Shown here piece after piece: positions 54,736 to 63,245 of a stretch of DNA of 64,000 nt (positions are counted from its first letter, which is position 1; every line of letters starts with the position of its first letter). A model generated the notes under the pieces. The model had not been told where the DNA came from. It was given only the letters and a program-made list of their open reading frames with translations, and made no database searches. Source of the DNA: Rubripirellula reticaptiva. GTDB taxonomy: Bacteria > Planctomycetota > Planctomycetia > Pirellulales > Pirellulaceae. The position numbers and the translations under genes are program-made. The stretch spans positions 682,001 to 746,000 of the forward strand of contig NZ_SJPX01000004.1 of NCBI RefSeq assembly GCF_007860175.1, read 5' to 3'.

Positions 54736-56345
54736 TGACCAATGCTCAATCACCTAGTCAAGAATTGACCCCCGCGCAGCATCCGTTGCGGTTGGTCGAT
54801 TTGAACGTCAGCATCGGTGCGATGACGTTGTTGGCCGAAACCAACGTGACGTTGCCGGGCGGCAAGATCACTGTCATCGTTGGCGGCAGCGGCGCGGGCA
54901 AGTCGGTGCTGCTGCGAGTTTTGGCGGGATTGCTTCCGCGAGATGGCGAGAAAATTCGTTGGTGCGGTGACATCCAGTGGGAACCGTCGCGTGGCGATGC
55001 GTCGCCGATGATGACGCCGCGAGTGGGAATCGTTTTCCAGCAGTTTGCCCTTTTTGACGAGCTCTCGCCGATCGCCAATGTGCAGTTCGGGATCGACCAT
55101 CGCAGCGATCCTGACCAGCCACCGGGCCAGACGGCGGCGCAGTGGCTTGATGAGCTGGGGGTTCCCTCGAATCGCCAAGTTGCCAATTTGAGTGGTGGTC
55201 AGAAACAGCGTCTGGCGATCGCTCGGACATTGGCGGCGAATCCCGACATCGTGTTGTATGACGAGCCTACATCGGGGCTCGATACGGCGAGTGGACGAAA
55301 GGTTGCGGATTTGATTCGCCGTACCCAATCGTTGCACCGTCGCACCAGTATCGTCGTTACTCACGACTACGAAACATTGCTGCCCATCGCCGATGAAGTC
55401 CTGTTATTGGACAGCCACCAGAAACGTCTGGTTTCGGTGCCTCGCGATCAATGGGCCGAAATCCCTGATCGGATGAAACCTGTGACGGCAGAGGCGGTCG
55501 ATCGGCCGGGACGTGGGAAGGCGGCTTGGGCAATGGCGAAAGTTGACGACTTTTTGACTGCCAGCGGTGCCGTTGTGGTCGCGGCGTTGCGATTGCCGTT
55601 TGATGCGTTTCCGGTGTTTCCCAAGTTGACGTGGGGGCTGAGGTTTTTCGCTCACTATCTTCGTTTGATCGGCGGAGTTTCGGCGTGGGTGTACCTGATT
55701 CTAGCGGGAGTGATCACGGGGTTCACGGCAACGTATTTCACGTTTCGATTCTTGCCGTTTCGAATGTACACCCAGCCGCTATTGATTGACGAGTTGCTGT
55801 CATCGATTGGGTTTGCGTTGTACCGTGTGTTGGTACCGGTGCTGGCTACGATTTTGATCGCCGCGCGTTGTGGTGCGGCGGTCGCCGCCGACGTAGGCGT
55901 CAAACAGTACGGCGGCCAGGTCGACGCAATGCGAACGCTCGGTGTGCGGCCGACGTCTTATTTGTTGGCGTGTATCGTGATGGCCTTTGTGGTGGCGTCA
56001 CCGATCTTGCAGTGGATGGCGTTCACGTCGGCGCGGCTGGTTTCGTTGCTGACCTTCACGCAGATGTATCCCGACATCGGTCCTTATTTTTGGGAACAGC
56101 ATTTTTATCGCAACTTGACCGATTCGGACGCTGTTGGTGGATGGATGTCGTGGTCCAAGGGCTGGGGTTGGGTGGCGATCAAGAACTTGGCCTGTGGTAT
56201 CGGCACCGGCGCGATCGGTTACTATCGTGGAGCGTCGCCGAAGTTTTCGGCGGGCGACGTCAGTGACGCGATCACATCGACGGTGTTGTGGACAACGCTG
56301 TATGTGTTGTTGGTCCATTTCATCGTGGCGTTAATGGAATTTTAG
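54735..56345 (+). CDS. Fused MlaF-MlaE-type ABC transporter (ATPase plus permease)
   Basis: A 536-residue single chain. Residues 18-245 are an ABC ATPase with Walker A GGSGAGKS (50-57), signature LSGGQ (152-156), Walker B IVLYDE (172-177) and the His switch His210. Residues about 290-536 match the MlaE permease family: the GVITGFTATYF segment, VLATILIAARCGAAVAADVG and MRTLGVRPTSYLLACI. In the Mla system these are two proteins that move phospholipids across the envelope; the fusion is unusual. GTG at 54732 precedes the ATG. It is coupled to the MCE-like gene upstream. Confidence 0.88.
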   Translation: MTNAQSPSQELTPAQHPLRLVDLNVSIGAMTLLAETNVTLPGGKITVIVGGSGAGKSVLLRVLAGLLPRDGEKIRWCGDIQWEPSRGDASPMMTPRVGIVFQQFALFDELSPIANVQFGIDHRSDPDQPPGQTAAQWLDELGVPSNRQVANLSGGQKQRLAIARTLAANPDIVLYDEPTSGLDTASGRKVADLIRRTQSLHRRTSIVVTHDYETLLPIADEVLLLDSHQKRLVSVPRDQWAEIPDRMKPVTAEAVDRPGRGKAAWAMAKVDDFLTASGAVVVAALRLPFDAFPVFPKLTWGLRFFAHYLRLIGGVSAWVYLILAGVITGFTATYFTFRFLPFRMYTQPLLIDELLSSIGFALYRVLVPVLATILIAARCGAAVAADVGVKQYGGQVDAMRTLGVRPTSYLLACIVMAFVVASPILQWMAFTSARLVSLLTFTQMYPDIGPYFWEQHFYRNLTDSDAVGGWMSWSKGWGWVAIKNLACGIGTGAIGYYRGASPKFSAGDVSDAITSTVLWTTLYVLLVHFIVALMEF

Positions 56346-56390
56346 TGGGCGGCTAGCCCTTCACGATCTCTCATCAGGCTCAGGCAAACT

Positions 56391-56564
56391 GTGGACAAGA
56401 AAGCGAAAAAACGGCTCGACATCATCAACAAGAAACTGCAAACCCTGCGTCCTCGATTGGCAGGATCACGCGAGCAAGCGGACGATCCGCAAGAACTGAA
56501 GCAGTTGGAAGACGAAGTTGCGGCATTGGAAGCCGAAGCGGCCGAACTGAAAGCTTCGAAATAG
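56391..56564 (+). CDS. Small Lys/Glu-rich coiled-coil protein (57 residues)
   Basis: A GTG start 45 bases after the MlaFE stop gives VDKKAKKRLDIINKKLQTLR, then a short Pro/Arg loop, and a second helix ELKQLEDEVAALEAEAAELK. The pattern is a helical hairpin with heptad-like Leu spacing. I do not recognise a named family. Support comes from the strong amphipathic helix pattern, codon use like its neighbours, and its place right behind the ABC transporter gene on the same strand. No Shine-Dalgarno is evident, so the start is uncertain. Confidence 0.65.
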   Translation: MDKKAKKRLDIINKKLQTLRPRLAGSREQADDPQELKQLEDEVAALEAEAAELKASK

Positions 56565-56613
56565 GTTTTGCAGCCAGAGTCTGGTTGCCCATGCTACGCT
56601 GCGCTGTGACCGG

Positions 56614-58791
56614 TTAGGTTGAGTTGTGGCAGGCCAATTCAATGATCTGGTCAGCGATGAACTCACTCAAGCTGGCTGTGTTGGGATAATTCCAGGCAAC
56701 TATCGGTGTCAATTCAACGCCTGACCAGTCTTCGATTTCGCCGCTCATTTCGACCGCGGTCATCGAGTCGAGACCGTAGTCGGTGAATGGTTTTTCTAAC
56801 GCGACATCGATTGGGTCGACGCCGGCTCGAGCGATCAGCCACTGGCTCATCCAGTTCTGGGTCGCCAACAGAATGTCGGCGCGTTCGTCTGGTTTGGGAT
56901 GGGCCGAAATCGTTGGCAACGGAATCGGCACTTGTTCGCTGCCGGATGCCCGATCGTAGCGGTAGCGTGTCTTGATCTCGTCAGCGTCGAAACGCTCGCG
57001 ACAGAGGTGGCGTTGAACTTTGCCGCTGCTGGTGACGGGAACCGTTGCTGGACGCACTAGCCAAACATGTCGTGGATCGACTTCGTGAACATCAATGACG
57101 GCTCGGCGAATCGATCGGACCATCTCGGGTAGGTCAGCGTCGTCGTAGTGACGGGGAAGTTCGGCAACGATCGCGAGCGCTTCGCCTCGTCCGCTATCGA
57201 TGGCAAACGCCGTGCATCGGCCCGCGCCGGCGCCAATCGTTTCAAGCGTGGTGGATTCAATGTCCTGAGGGAACAGGTTTCGCCCGCGAAGAATTACCAA
57301 GTCCTTTCGTCGGCCGGTGACAAACAGTTCGCTCTGATGCAGGAATCCCAGATCGCCGGTGCGATAGAAGCCTGACGAATTTTCACTGCTTGAATCGCCA
57401 GCGATTGATGCGTTGAACATCTCGGCATTTTCTTGATCGCGGTTCCAGTAACCGGCCGTAATCGCAGTGCCGCGCAGCCAGATTTCGCCGATGGTTCCTG
57501 GGCTGACCTCAATGCATGTTTCGGGATCCACGATTCGCAATTCGGATTCGTGTGACGCGGTGCCACAGGAGACCAGTTTTTGGAATTCCGATCCGCGTCC
57601 AGTCTCGGTGATGATTGGTTTTCCCGATCGGACTGAGTCACGTTTGACGATGATCGGTTTTGGTTCTGCGGGTCCGTCGCCACCGGCAGCTAACAACGTT
57701 GCTTCCGCCAATCCGTAGCATGGGTAGAATGCGGATGATGAAAAGCCGCTGCTCGAAAACCGGCTGCCAAAGTCTTGCAGAGTTCTTGCCAATACCGGCT
57801 CGGCGCCCGAAAATGCAACTTGCCACCGGCTGAGATCCAAGTTGTCGGTTTGGTCAGGCGAGATTCGGTCGACGCAAAGTTGGTATGCAAAATTCGGTGC
57901 GCCACTGAATTGGGCGTCGTAGTCGCTGATTGCTTGCAGCCATCGGATCGGTCGCTGCAAGAACGAAGTCGGGCTCATCAAGACGGTTCTGCCGCCGATG
58001 TACAGCGGCGCCAAAATTCCGCCGATCAGGCCCATGTCGTGAAAAAACGGCAACCAGAACACTCCGGTGGCAACACTCGCATTTGGGTCGGACGGATCTT
58101 GCCACTCGATCCCAAATCCGCGGCGGATGGCTTCCAAGTTGGCCAGCAAGTTGCGATGGCTAACCATCACGCCTTTCGGATCGCTGGTGCTGCCGCTGGT
58201 GTATTGCAGCAGGGCCAGTGAGTCCGGGGCGTTCGGCAGTGAATCGGGTAGCGAGTCGGGAGCGATCCAGGATTGATTTGCCTGGTCTGGCAAATCGCCA
58301 CTGGTGACGATCCGGTGAATCGACCCGGCTGCAGGCGAGAGTTTGCTGGGGTCGATGGAATCGATGGTGGCTTGGTCGCCCAGGATCGCCTGGGGGCAGC
58401 AGTCAGCGGCGGCCGAATCGAGTCGCGGCATCGATCGTCCGGGTTTCGGATAGCTGGTCGGTACCGGAATCCAGCCAGCGATTTGGCAGCCCAGAAAGCC
58501 GGCTAAAAACTCGATTCCCGGCGGGTACAGCAACAGGGCTCGCGGAGGATGGGCGTCGGCGACTGTAATCCGAGCGTCAGCGACAGGTCGATTCGTCGCA
58601 TCCGCCAACAGCAAAGCGACTCGGCAGGAGCGTCGCCAAAGGTCCGCATAGCTCCACGAAACCTCTCTCGGATGGCCGGCGGTCGGCTGGTCATTCAAGA
58701 AAGTGGCCGCGATTCGATCGCCATGAAGTTCGGCACGCTTCCCGATCCACTGGGCGAATGTGGTCGCGGCAAGGAGTTCGGGAGGTGCCAT
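56614..58791 (-). CDS. Fatty-acyl-AMP ligase with C-terminal acyl carrier domain
   Basis: A 725-residue protein. Residues 10-610 are an AMP-forming ligase of the FAAL type: the ATP-binding LLQYTSGSTSDPKGVMVSH, WLPFFHDMGLIGG, then YGLAEATLL, RTGDLGFLH and KDLVILRGRN. Residues about 640-720 form a phosphopantetheine-binding carrier domain with DYGLDSMTAVE (Ser676). FAALs activate a fatty acid as acyl-AMP and load it on a carrier protein, usually feeding lipid or polyketide synthesis. No PKS, NRPS or reductase gene is adjacent in the window. It converges with the small coiled-coil gene. Confidence 0.9.
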   Translation of the reverse strand: MAPPELLAATTFAQWIGKRAELHGDRIAATFLNDQPTAGHPREVSWSYADLWRRSCRVALLLADATNRPVADARITVADAHPPRALLLYPPGIEFLAGFLGCQIAGWIPVPTSYPKPGRSMPRLDSAAADCCPQAILGDQATIDSIDPSKLSPAAGSIHRIVTSGDLPDQANQSWIAPDSLPDSLPNAPDSLALLQYTSGSTSDPKGVMVSHRNLLANLEAIRRGFGIEWQDPSDPNASVATGVFWLPFFHDMGLIGGILAPLYIGGRTVLMSPTSFLQRPIRWLQAISDYDAQFSGAPNFAYQLCVDRISPDQTDNLDLSRWQVAFSGAEPVLARTLQDFGSRFSSSGFSSSAFYPCYGLAEATLLAAGGDGPAEPKPIIVKRDSVRSGKPIITETGRGSEFQKLVSCGTASHESELRIVDPETCIEVSPGTIGEIWLRGTAITAGYWNRDQENAEMFNASIAGDSSSENSSGFYRTGDLGFLHQSELFVTGRRKDLVILRGRNLFPQDIESTTLETIGAGAGRCTAFAIDSGRGEALAIVAELPRHYDDADLPEMVRSIRRAVIDVHEVDPRHVWLVRPATVPVTSSGKVQRHLCRERFDADEIKTRYRYDRASGSEQVPIPLPTISAHPKPDERADILLATQNWMSQWLIARAGVDPIDVALEKPFTDYGLDSMTAVEMSGEIEDWSGVELTPIVAWNYPNTASLSEFIADQIIELACHNST

Positions 58792-58829
58792 TTCTGATGG
58801 GGACCTTTAGGTCAGACGATTCAAATCCG

Positions 58830-58852
58830 CTGCGTCACGGTGAGTGACGCAG
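58830..58852. other. 9-bp perfect hairpin without T run
   Basis: CTGCGTCAC at 58830-58838 and GTGACGCAG at 58844-58852 enclose a 5-base loop. It lies between the end of a small secreted-protein gene and the start of the acyl ligase gene, both minus strand. Lack of a T run argues against a simple intrinsic terminator; a factor-dependent terminator, an mRNA element or a protein site are possible. Confidence 0.5.
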
Positions 58853-58955
58853 GCATTCCGCGGGCGCAAGTGCCTACGCAGGAGCAGGATTCTAAATGAT
58901 GTGACCAATCCGCACAGGGCAGAACAAACGTTGCCCCAGTTCAAAATCGGCCAGA

Positions 58956-59249
58956 TCAGAATCCGCGGTAGGTTCGGATGGGCGTTCCGCTGGTCATTGG
59001 CGGCAGGATTTCTGGGCCACTGAACCGCGGGATCGGGGCTGCGTTTCCGCGATAATAATTGCGGCGAACTGCGTTGCCATAGAAATGAAGAGGACGATAG
59101 GGCCGAAATTCAATTGGTGTCGACTCAATCTGTTGGCGGTACGCACCTGTAGCGATGATCACTGGCGACCAGCCTGGCTCAGCCGAAACGTGCTGAGTGG
59201 ATCCGAGAACAACCGCAGCAGCGACCAGAAAACCAGCAAACTTACGCAT
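58956..59249 (-). CDS. Small secreted protein of unknown function
   Basis: The ATG at 59249 gives 97 residues with a signal peptide (about 1-24, MRKFAGFLVAAAVVLGSTQ, ending at VSAEPG). The mature 70 residues are rich in Arg, Pro, Tyr and Gly, with FRPYRPLHFYGNAVRRNYYRG. No family is recognised. The clean signal peptide supports a real gene. A possible hairpin follows about 100 bases downstream. Confidence 0.65.
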   Translation of the reverse strand: MRKFAGFLVAAAVVLGSTQHVSAEPGWSPVIIATGAYRQQIESTPIEFRPYRPLHFYGNAVRRNYYRGNAAPIPRFSGPEILPPMTSGTPIRTYRGF

Positions 59250-59621
59250 CAAACGCCCTTGAAGGTCAGAGTTTTTCGTGAATGGAGGGGCCTCGTCGTC
59301 ATTCTGAGGCACTGAATCGAATTGAAAGTGGCGACGACTGTACGTTTTGCCCAGTCGTCGTATCTTGACTCGTCCTAACAAAAGTACCACGTCTCTGAAG
59401 CTGCACAGGTCCACTTCAACGGATTAAGCAAAAAATTTAGCTCGTCACCCGTCATGACTATGCCAGTCGGCATCTTGTTGAGTCGACGCACTGCTTGGTC
59501 AGCAATCTGTTCAGTTGCTGGCCTAGTCGGTGCGGCACGTCAAAGCCGGCGGCTTGGTCTACAATCGCCGTCGCCCAGCAGATGTACACCTGCCGGTTGT
59601 TTGAAATGAAAAGGAAACCGC
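59250..59621. other. Divergent intergenic region
   Basis: Separates the small secreted-protein gene (minus) from the next plus-strand gene. AAGGA at 59611-59615 is a good ribosome-binding site 6 bases before the ATG at 59622. No confident promoter, RNA gene or repeat is visible in the rest. Confidence 0.4.
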
Positions 59622-60518
59622 ATGACCGAGTCGTCTGATCGCGACGCATCTTCACCAACTCACGGTTCAAACCAAGCAAATGGATCGGTTGGATTGGGGG
59701 CCAAATCTGGGAAGAGATCTAGCAAGTCGAAAGTCGGTGGTTTAGCCGTCATCGCGATGGTGGCGATCTACTCGTTTTCGGCGCCTCGATTGAACGAGCG
59801 GTTTGGATGGTCGTTGCCGGCGGTGAAAACCGACCGTGCAGGGAATGTTCGGCTGGCCGATGGCGATCCAAAACCGACGGCAAGCCGGTCCACGGAATCA
59901 AAATCGCTGGAATCCAGTCGGCCCGGACAGACGGCCAATTCCGGTCCGGTGACCTCGTCTTCGCCTTCAACTTCATCGTCAAAGTTTTCGCCAAAACCAG
60001 GGCCGTTGTCCGGCAAGATGCCGACGGGCGGGCAGTCGCCGGCCTCAACTGCAAAGGCAACCACTAAGCCGACTGCGAACTCTTCGGTACCGGCTCAGGC
60101 CAAGTCCGTTGACCGGACCGATCCGGATCTTGAATACGGAATCTTGCGAGAAGTTTCTCGCGATCGATTCGTGTCTCCAGCCGGATTGCTGTACACGCCC
60201 GGCAGCGCCGAAGGCCACCGCTTGGAACACTTGCGTCGTCACACCGAGGATGACCCCGGACGCCCCGGCAGTCATGGAGTGTTTGATGGCGGCATGGAGG
60301 GCGCGTTAACGACGATCGATCGTGCTTTTGATCGCGCAAAGAAGAAGCAGAAAACGACGACGACAGTCGACGATGGGCGGACGGTCTACACCGTCGATAT
60401 GGGCGGGCGAGTCGGTTATGTGGGGGGCCGTGACGGCAATCGCAGACGCAAACCGATGGCTCGCCGAGTTCGTTTGGTCGTCGAAGGAAATCGTGTGATC
60501 ACGGCCTATCCGATGTAG
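59622..60518 (+). CDS. Membrane-anchored protein of unknown function with low-complexity linker
   Basis: The start is supported by AAGGA six bases upstream. The 298-residue protein has a polar N-terminus, one helix at about 38-56 (GLAVIAMVAIYSFSAP), a Ser/Thr/Pro-rich linker (80-165) and a compact C-terminal part (165-298). That part contains LEYGILREVSRDRFVSPAGLLYTPGS, EHLRRHTEDDPGRPGSHGVFDGG and a basic segment before the final VEGNRVITAYPM. The C-terminal module looks conserved-type but I cannot name it. Confidence 0.72.
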   Translation: MTESSDRDASSPTHGSNQANGSVGLGAKSGKRSSKSKVGGLAVIAMVAIYSFSAPRLNERFGWSLPAVKTDRAGNVRLADGDPKPTASRSTESKSLESSRPGQTANSGPVTSSSPSTSSSKFSPKPGPLSGKMPTGGQSPASTAKATTKPTANSSVPAQAKSVDRTDPDLEYGILREVSRDRFVSPAGLLYTPGSAEGHRLEHLRRHTEDDPGRPGSHGVFDGGMEGALTTIDRAFDRAKKKQKTTTTVDDGRTVYTVDMGGRVGYVGGRDGNRRRKPMARRVRLVVEGNRVITAYPM

Positions 60519-60604
60519 GCAATTTCGTCGTAGCCGAGTTTTCTTCGCTGCTTGTCCCGTTTTTCTATCATGCAATTCAACACGATTCACCGGAGCATGC
60601 TCGC

Positions 60605-61000
60605 GTGAGCCCGAAACATTCCATCGACTTTTGTCCCGTCTGCGGCGGCGGCCTGTGCGGTATTCGAATTTGTGGTGTCGCCAATGCGAATGCCAAGGGT
60701 CAAGTCAGCGATCAGGCAGGTGATCATGCAAGCGATTCGGACGCCCGATTCATCGTGACCGGATCGACGGAGCCGCATGGTTTGATCGTCTGTGACGAAT
60801 GCGAAGCGATTTGGTTAGCGCCCGACATTACGACGCCACATCAATACCCGGCTGTCGAGGACGCGCAGTGTCCGATCTGTCATGATCCGTTGTGGGGGCC
60901 CCAAAGTCGTTGGGCCAATGCGGATGACATTGACACCTTGGGGTGGCAGTTTGCCGTCAATCCGGACCTGGACACGAACTTGGACGAAGGTACGGTTTAG
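60605..61000 (+). CDS. Small zinc-ribbon-like protein
   Basis: A GTG start gives 131 residues. Cysteine pairs FCPVCGGGLC, CDECEAIW and CPICHDPLWG suggest two zinc-binding sites. The rest is polar. I do not recognise a named family; such proteins often bind nucleic acid or other proteins, but no function can be given. It follows the preceding gene by 86 bases on the same strand. Confidence 0.65.
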   Translation: MSPKHSIDFCPVCGGGLCGIRICGVANANAKGQVSDQAGDHASDSDARFIVTGSTEPHGLIVCDECEAIWLAPDITTPHQYPAVEDAQCPICHDPLWGPQSRWANADDIDTLGWQFAVNPDLDTNLDEGTV

Positions 61001-61055
61001 GTTGCTTGTTTGGCCCGCAAGTTTGGGTCGCTGTTGTTTCTTTGCGTCAGGTTGC

Positions 61056-61310
61056 TTAGCGATAGACTTCCACGGCGCTGACCTGTGTTGTGGTCCCCTT
61101 ATAGATCACTTTGTCGCCCGGATGCAGGTTGCGGATGTCGTCCCAGCCGCGGTCGCACGGCCAAACATTGATTGCTTCGCCTGGCCGGACAATGACGAAC
61201 CGCCGCGTGTTCAAGCACACGATCATCGCTTCGCAATTTTCCAGCGTTCGGCTGTCCAGTTCGTCTTCGTCGCACGCGTTTGGGCGTGCAATGGTGTTGG
61301 TGCTGCTCAT
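61056..61310 (-). CDS. Small hypothetical protein (84 residues)
   Basis: The ATG at 61310 gives MSSTNTIARPNACDEDELD; an upstream in-frame start at 61349 would add 13 residues and approach the divergent methyltransferase gene. The C-terminal half, INVWPCDRGWDDIRNLHPGD and KVIYKGTTTQVSAVEVYR, looks like a small beta-barrel. No family is recognised. Composition and placement support a real gene. Confidence 0.6.
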   Translation of the reverse strand: MSSTNTIARPNACDEDELDSRTLENCEAMIVCLNTRRFVIVRPGEAINVWPCDRGWDDIRNLHPGDKVIYKGTTTQVSAVEVYR

Positions 61311-61366
61311 GAATTCATCGTTCGAACGAGTTCGGACACGTCTGGTCAAACCGTACGAGAACCACC

Positions 61367-61978
61367 GTGCTTCATAAGATAGACATTCCCTCGGGTGTTG
61401 ACTCGCGTCTGGTCCCTGATGCGATCGCTAAATCCATCGAGCTGGCAAAACAACGCATCGAAACGTTTCAAGACCGCTGGGATCGGCCGCAGATCGAACA
61501 GTTTGTGGCTGCGGACTACAGCCACGTTTTTCAAGCTCTCGACTGGACACTTGAAACTCAAATGACGATCGGGCGACGGTTTGTCGAATGGGGCTGCGGA
61601 TTCGCGATCGTCAGCGCATGCGCGGCTCATCTTGGTCTCGACGTGATCGGTATCGAATCGGAAGACGTGCTGCTGGTTCAAGGTCAAACGACGGTCAAAG
61701 ACTGGGGCGTCCCTGTTGAATTGATTCACGGCAACTTTTTGCCGCCGGGGGCCGAATCGCTGGCCGACGATCCGATGTTGCCCAGCTTGGGGCACAAAAT
61801 CGAAAACGCGTATGAATCGCTGGGGTTGGATCTGGATGACTTTGCGATGGTCTACTCGTATCCGTGGCCCGGCGAAGACGATTTTCATGAAGCCGTTTTT
61901 GACCGCTATGCCGCTCGCGGTGCTCTGTTGATGATGTTCTGTGGCCCGAACGACATTCGCCTGTATCGCAAATCGTAA
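61367..61978 (+). CDS. Class I SAM-dependent methyltransferase-like protein
   Basis: A GTG start gives 203 residues. Residues about 71-98 form a Rossmann-type SAM site: VEWGCGFAIVSACAAHLGLD then VIGIESED, with the acidic residue ending strand 2. LIHGNFLPPG and FAMVYSYPWPGED follow in the positions of motifs II and IV. The C-terminus is short (GALLMMFCGPNDIRLYRKS). The substrate is unknown. It diverges from the 84-residue gene. Confidence 0.7.
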   Translation: MLHKIDIPSGVDSRLVPDAIAKSIELAKQRIETFQDRWDRPQIEQFVAADYSHVFQALDWTLETQMTIGRRFVEWGCGFAIVSACAAHLGLDVIGIESEDVLLVQGQTTVKDWGVPVELIHGNFLPPGAESLADDPMLPSLGHKIENAYESLGLDLDDFAMVYSYPWPGEDDFHEAVFDRYAARGALLMMFCGPNDIRLYRKS

Positions 61979-62105
61979 CCGGTCGTTCGCTCGCCGCGTC
62001 TGAACTGTTCGAGCATGACGGACGTACGCTATTATGCTTCAACCGTCGACTCCTCCTCCTGTCCATTCCGCTTCCTGGACGCGTTTCTCCCGCGCGTGAA
62101 AACTC

Positions 62106-63245
62106 TTGTCAGACCTGTCTCAGTGGATCGGATGGTTGTTGGCGGTGACCGTCGTCCCGCCGATGGTGATTTGCGTGCTTGTCCTGTATCCGGTTCGCTG
62201 GTTCGCTGTTTGGTTGGGGTTGATGGCGCCGATGAGCGGCCATAGCACCCATACTCGCGTGACACCGCTTGGCGGCGGCATCGGCATTTGGATGGGGATT
62301 GTTGGGACGTTCGCGATTGGCACGTTGGCCGTTGCTTTTGCTCGGCATGCACCCGAATGGCAAGCCAGGATGCCGGCTGCGATGGTTCCGCTGTTAAACG
62401 GAGTGTGGTCCAAGGCTGGTCAGTTGTGGGCAGTGCTAGGTGCTGGCACGGTCTTGGCGATCCTTGGTGTGACGGATGATCGTCGTGGCGTGAATGAATG
62501 GGTTCGTTTGGCGATCGAGTTCGCGGTCGCGGCGTTTGTGGTGTACGCGCTCGACTTTGGCTTGACGGCTTTTATCGGTGTCGCGTGGCTGACCAATTTG
62601 TTGTCGGTGATCTGGATTGTTGGGTTGATCAATTCGTTCAACATGCTGGACAACATGGATGGGCTAAGCGGTGGTGTCGCGGCGATCATTGCCGCAACGA
62701 TGGCGGTCGTGATGTTAATGACACCGGATCCAGGAACGTCGCGGCCACAGTTCTTTGTGGCGGCTCTGTTGTTGGTCGTACTGGGGGCGTTATTGGGGTT
62801 TTTGTGGCACAACCGTCCGCCTGCGAAAATCTTCATGGGTGATGCGGGCAGTTACTTGGTCGGATACTTGATCGCGATCTCAATGTTGATGGCGACGTTT
62901 TCGGGTGACGGCCAAGCGCGTCCGCATGCCGTGCTCGCGCCGCTGTGTGTGATGGCGGTTCCGCTTTACGACATGATCACGGTGCTCTGGATTCGGGCTC
63001 GTGAGGGACGCAGTTTGTTTGTCGGTGATCGCAGTCACTTTTCGCACCGTTTGGTCGACTTGGGGTTGAGTCGGACTCAAGCGGTATTGACGATTTACTT
63101 GGTCACCGGGACCTGCGGTTTGGCTGCAATCGTGCTGACTCAGGTCAGTGTGATCCAGGCGGTGATGGTGCTTGGTATCGTGGCTTGCATGTTGCTGTTG
63201 GTCGTCATATTGGAATCGACCGGATGGCAGAAGGACGACGAGTGA
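62106..63245 (+). CDS. WecA/TagO-like undecaprenyl-phosphate sugar-1-phosphate transferase
   Basis: A 379-residue polytopic membrane enzyme (about 11 helices) of the MraY/WecA family, which links a UDP-sugar phosphate to undecaprenyl phosphate. Visible motifs are the acid pair GVTDDRRGVNEW, FNMLDNMDGLSGGVA, the FMGDAGSYLVGY motif and the cytoplasmic DRSHFSHRLVDLGLS loop that is typical of WecA/TagO rather than MraY. The start is a TTG with no clear Shine-Dalgarno. The following gene overlaps its stop, so the pair probably serves surface-polysaccharide synthesis. Confidence 0.9.
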   Translation: MSDLSQWIGWLLAVTVVPPMVICVLVLYPVRWFAVWLGLMAPMSGHSTHTRVTPLGGGIGIWMGIVGTFAIGTLAVAFARHAPEWQARMPAAMVPLLNGVWSKAGQLWAVLGAGTVLAILGVTDDRRGVNEWVRLAIEFAVAAFVVYALDFGLTAFIGVAWLTNLLSVIWIVGLINSFNMLDNMDGLSGGVAAIIAATMAVVMLMTPDPGTSRPQFFVAALLLVVLGALLGFLWHNRPPAKIFMGDAGSYLVGYLIAISMLMATFSGDGQARPHAVLAPLCVMAVPLYDMITVLWIRAREGRSLFVGDRSHFSHRLVDLGLSRTQAVLTIYLVTGTCGLAAIVLTQVSVIQAVMVLGIVACMLLLVVILESTGWQKDDE

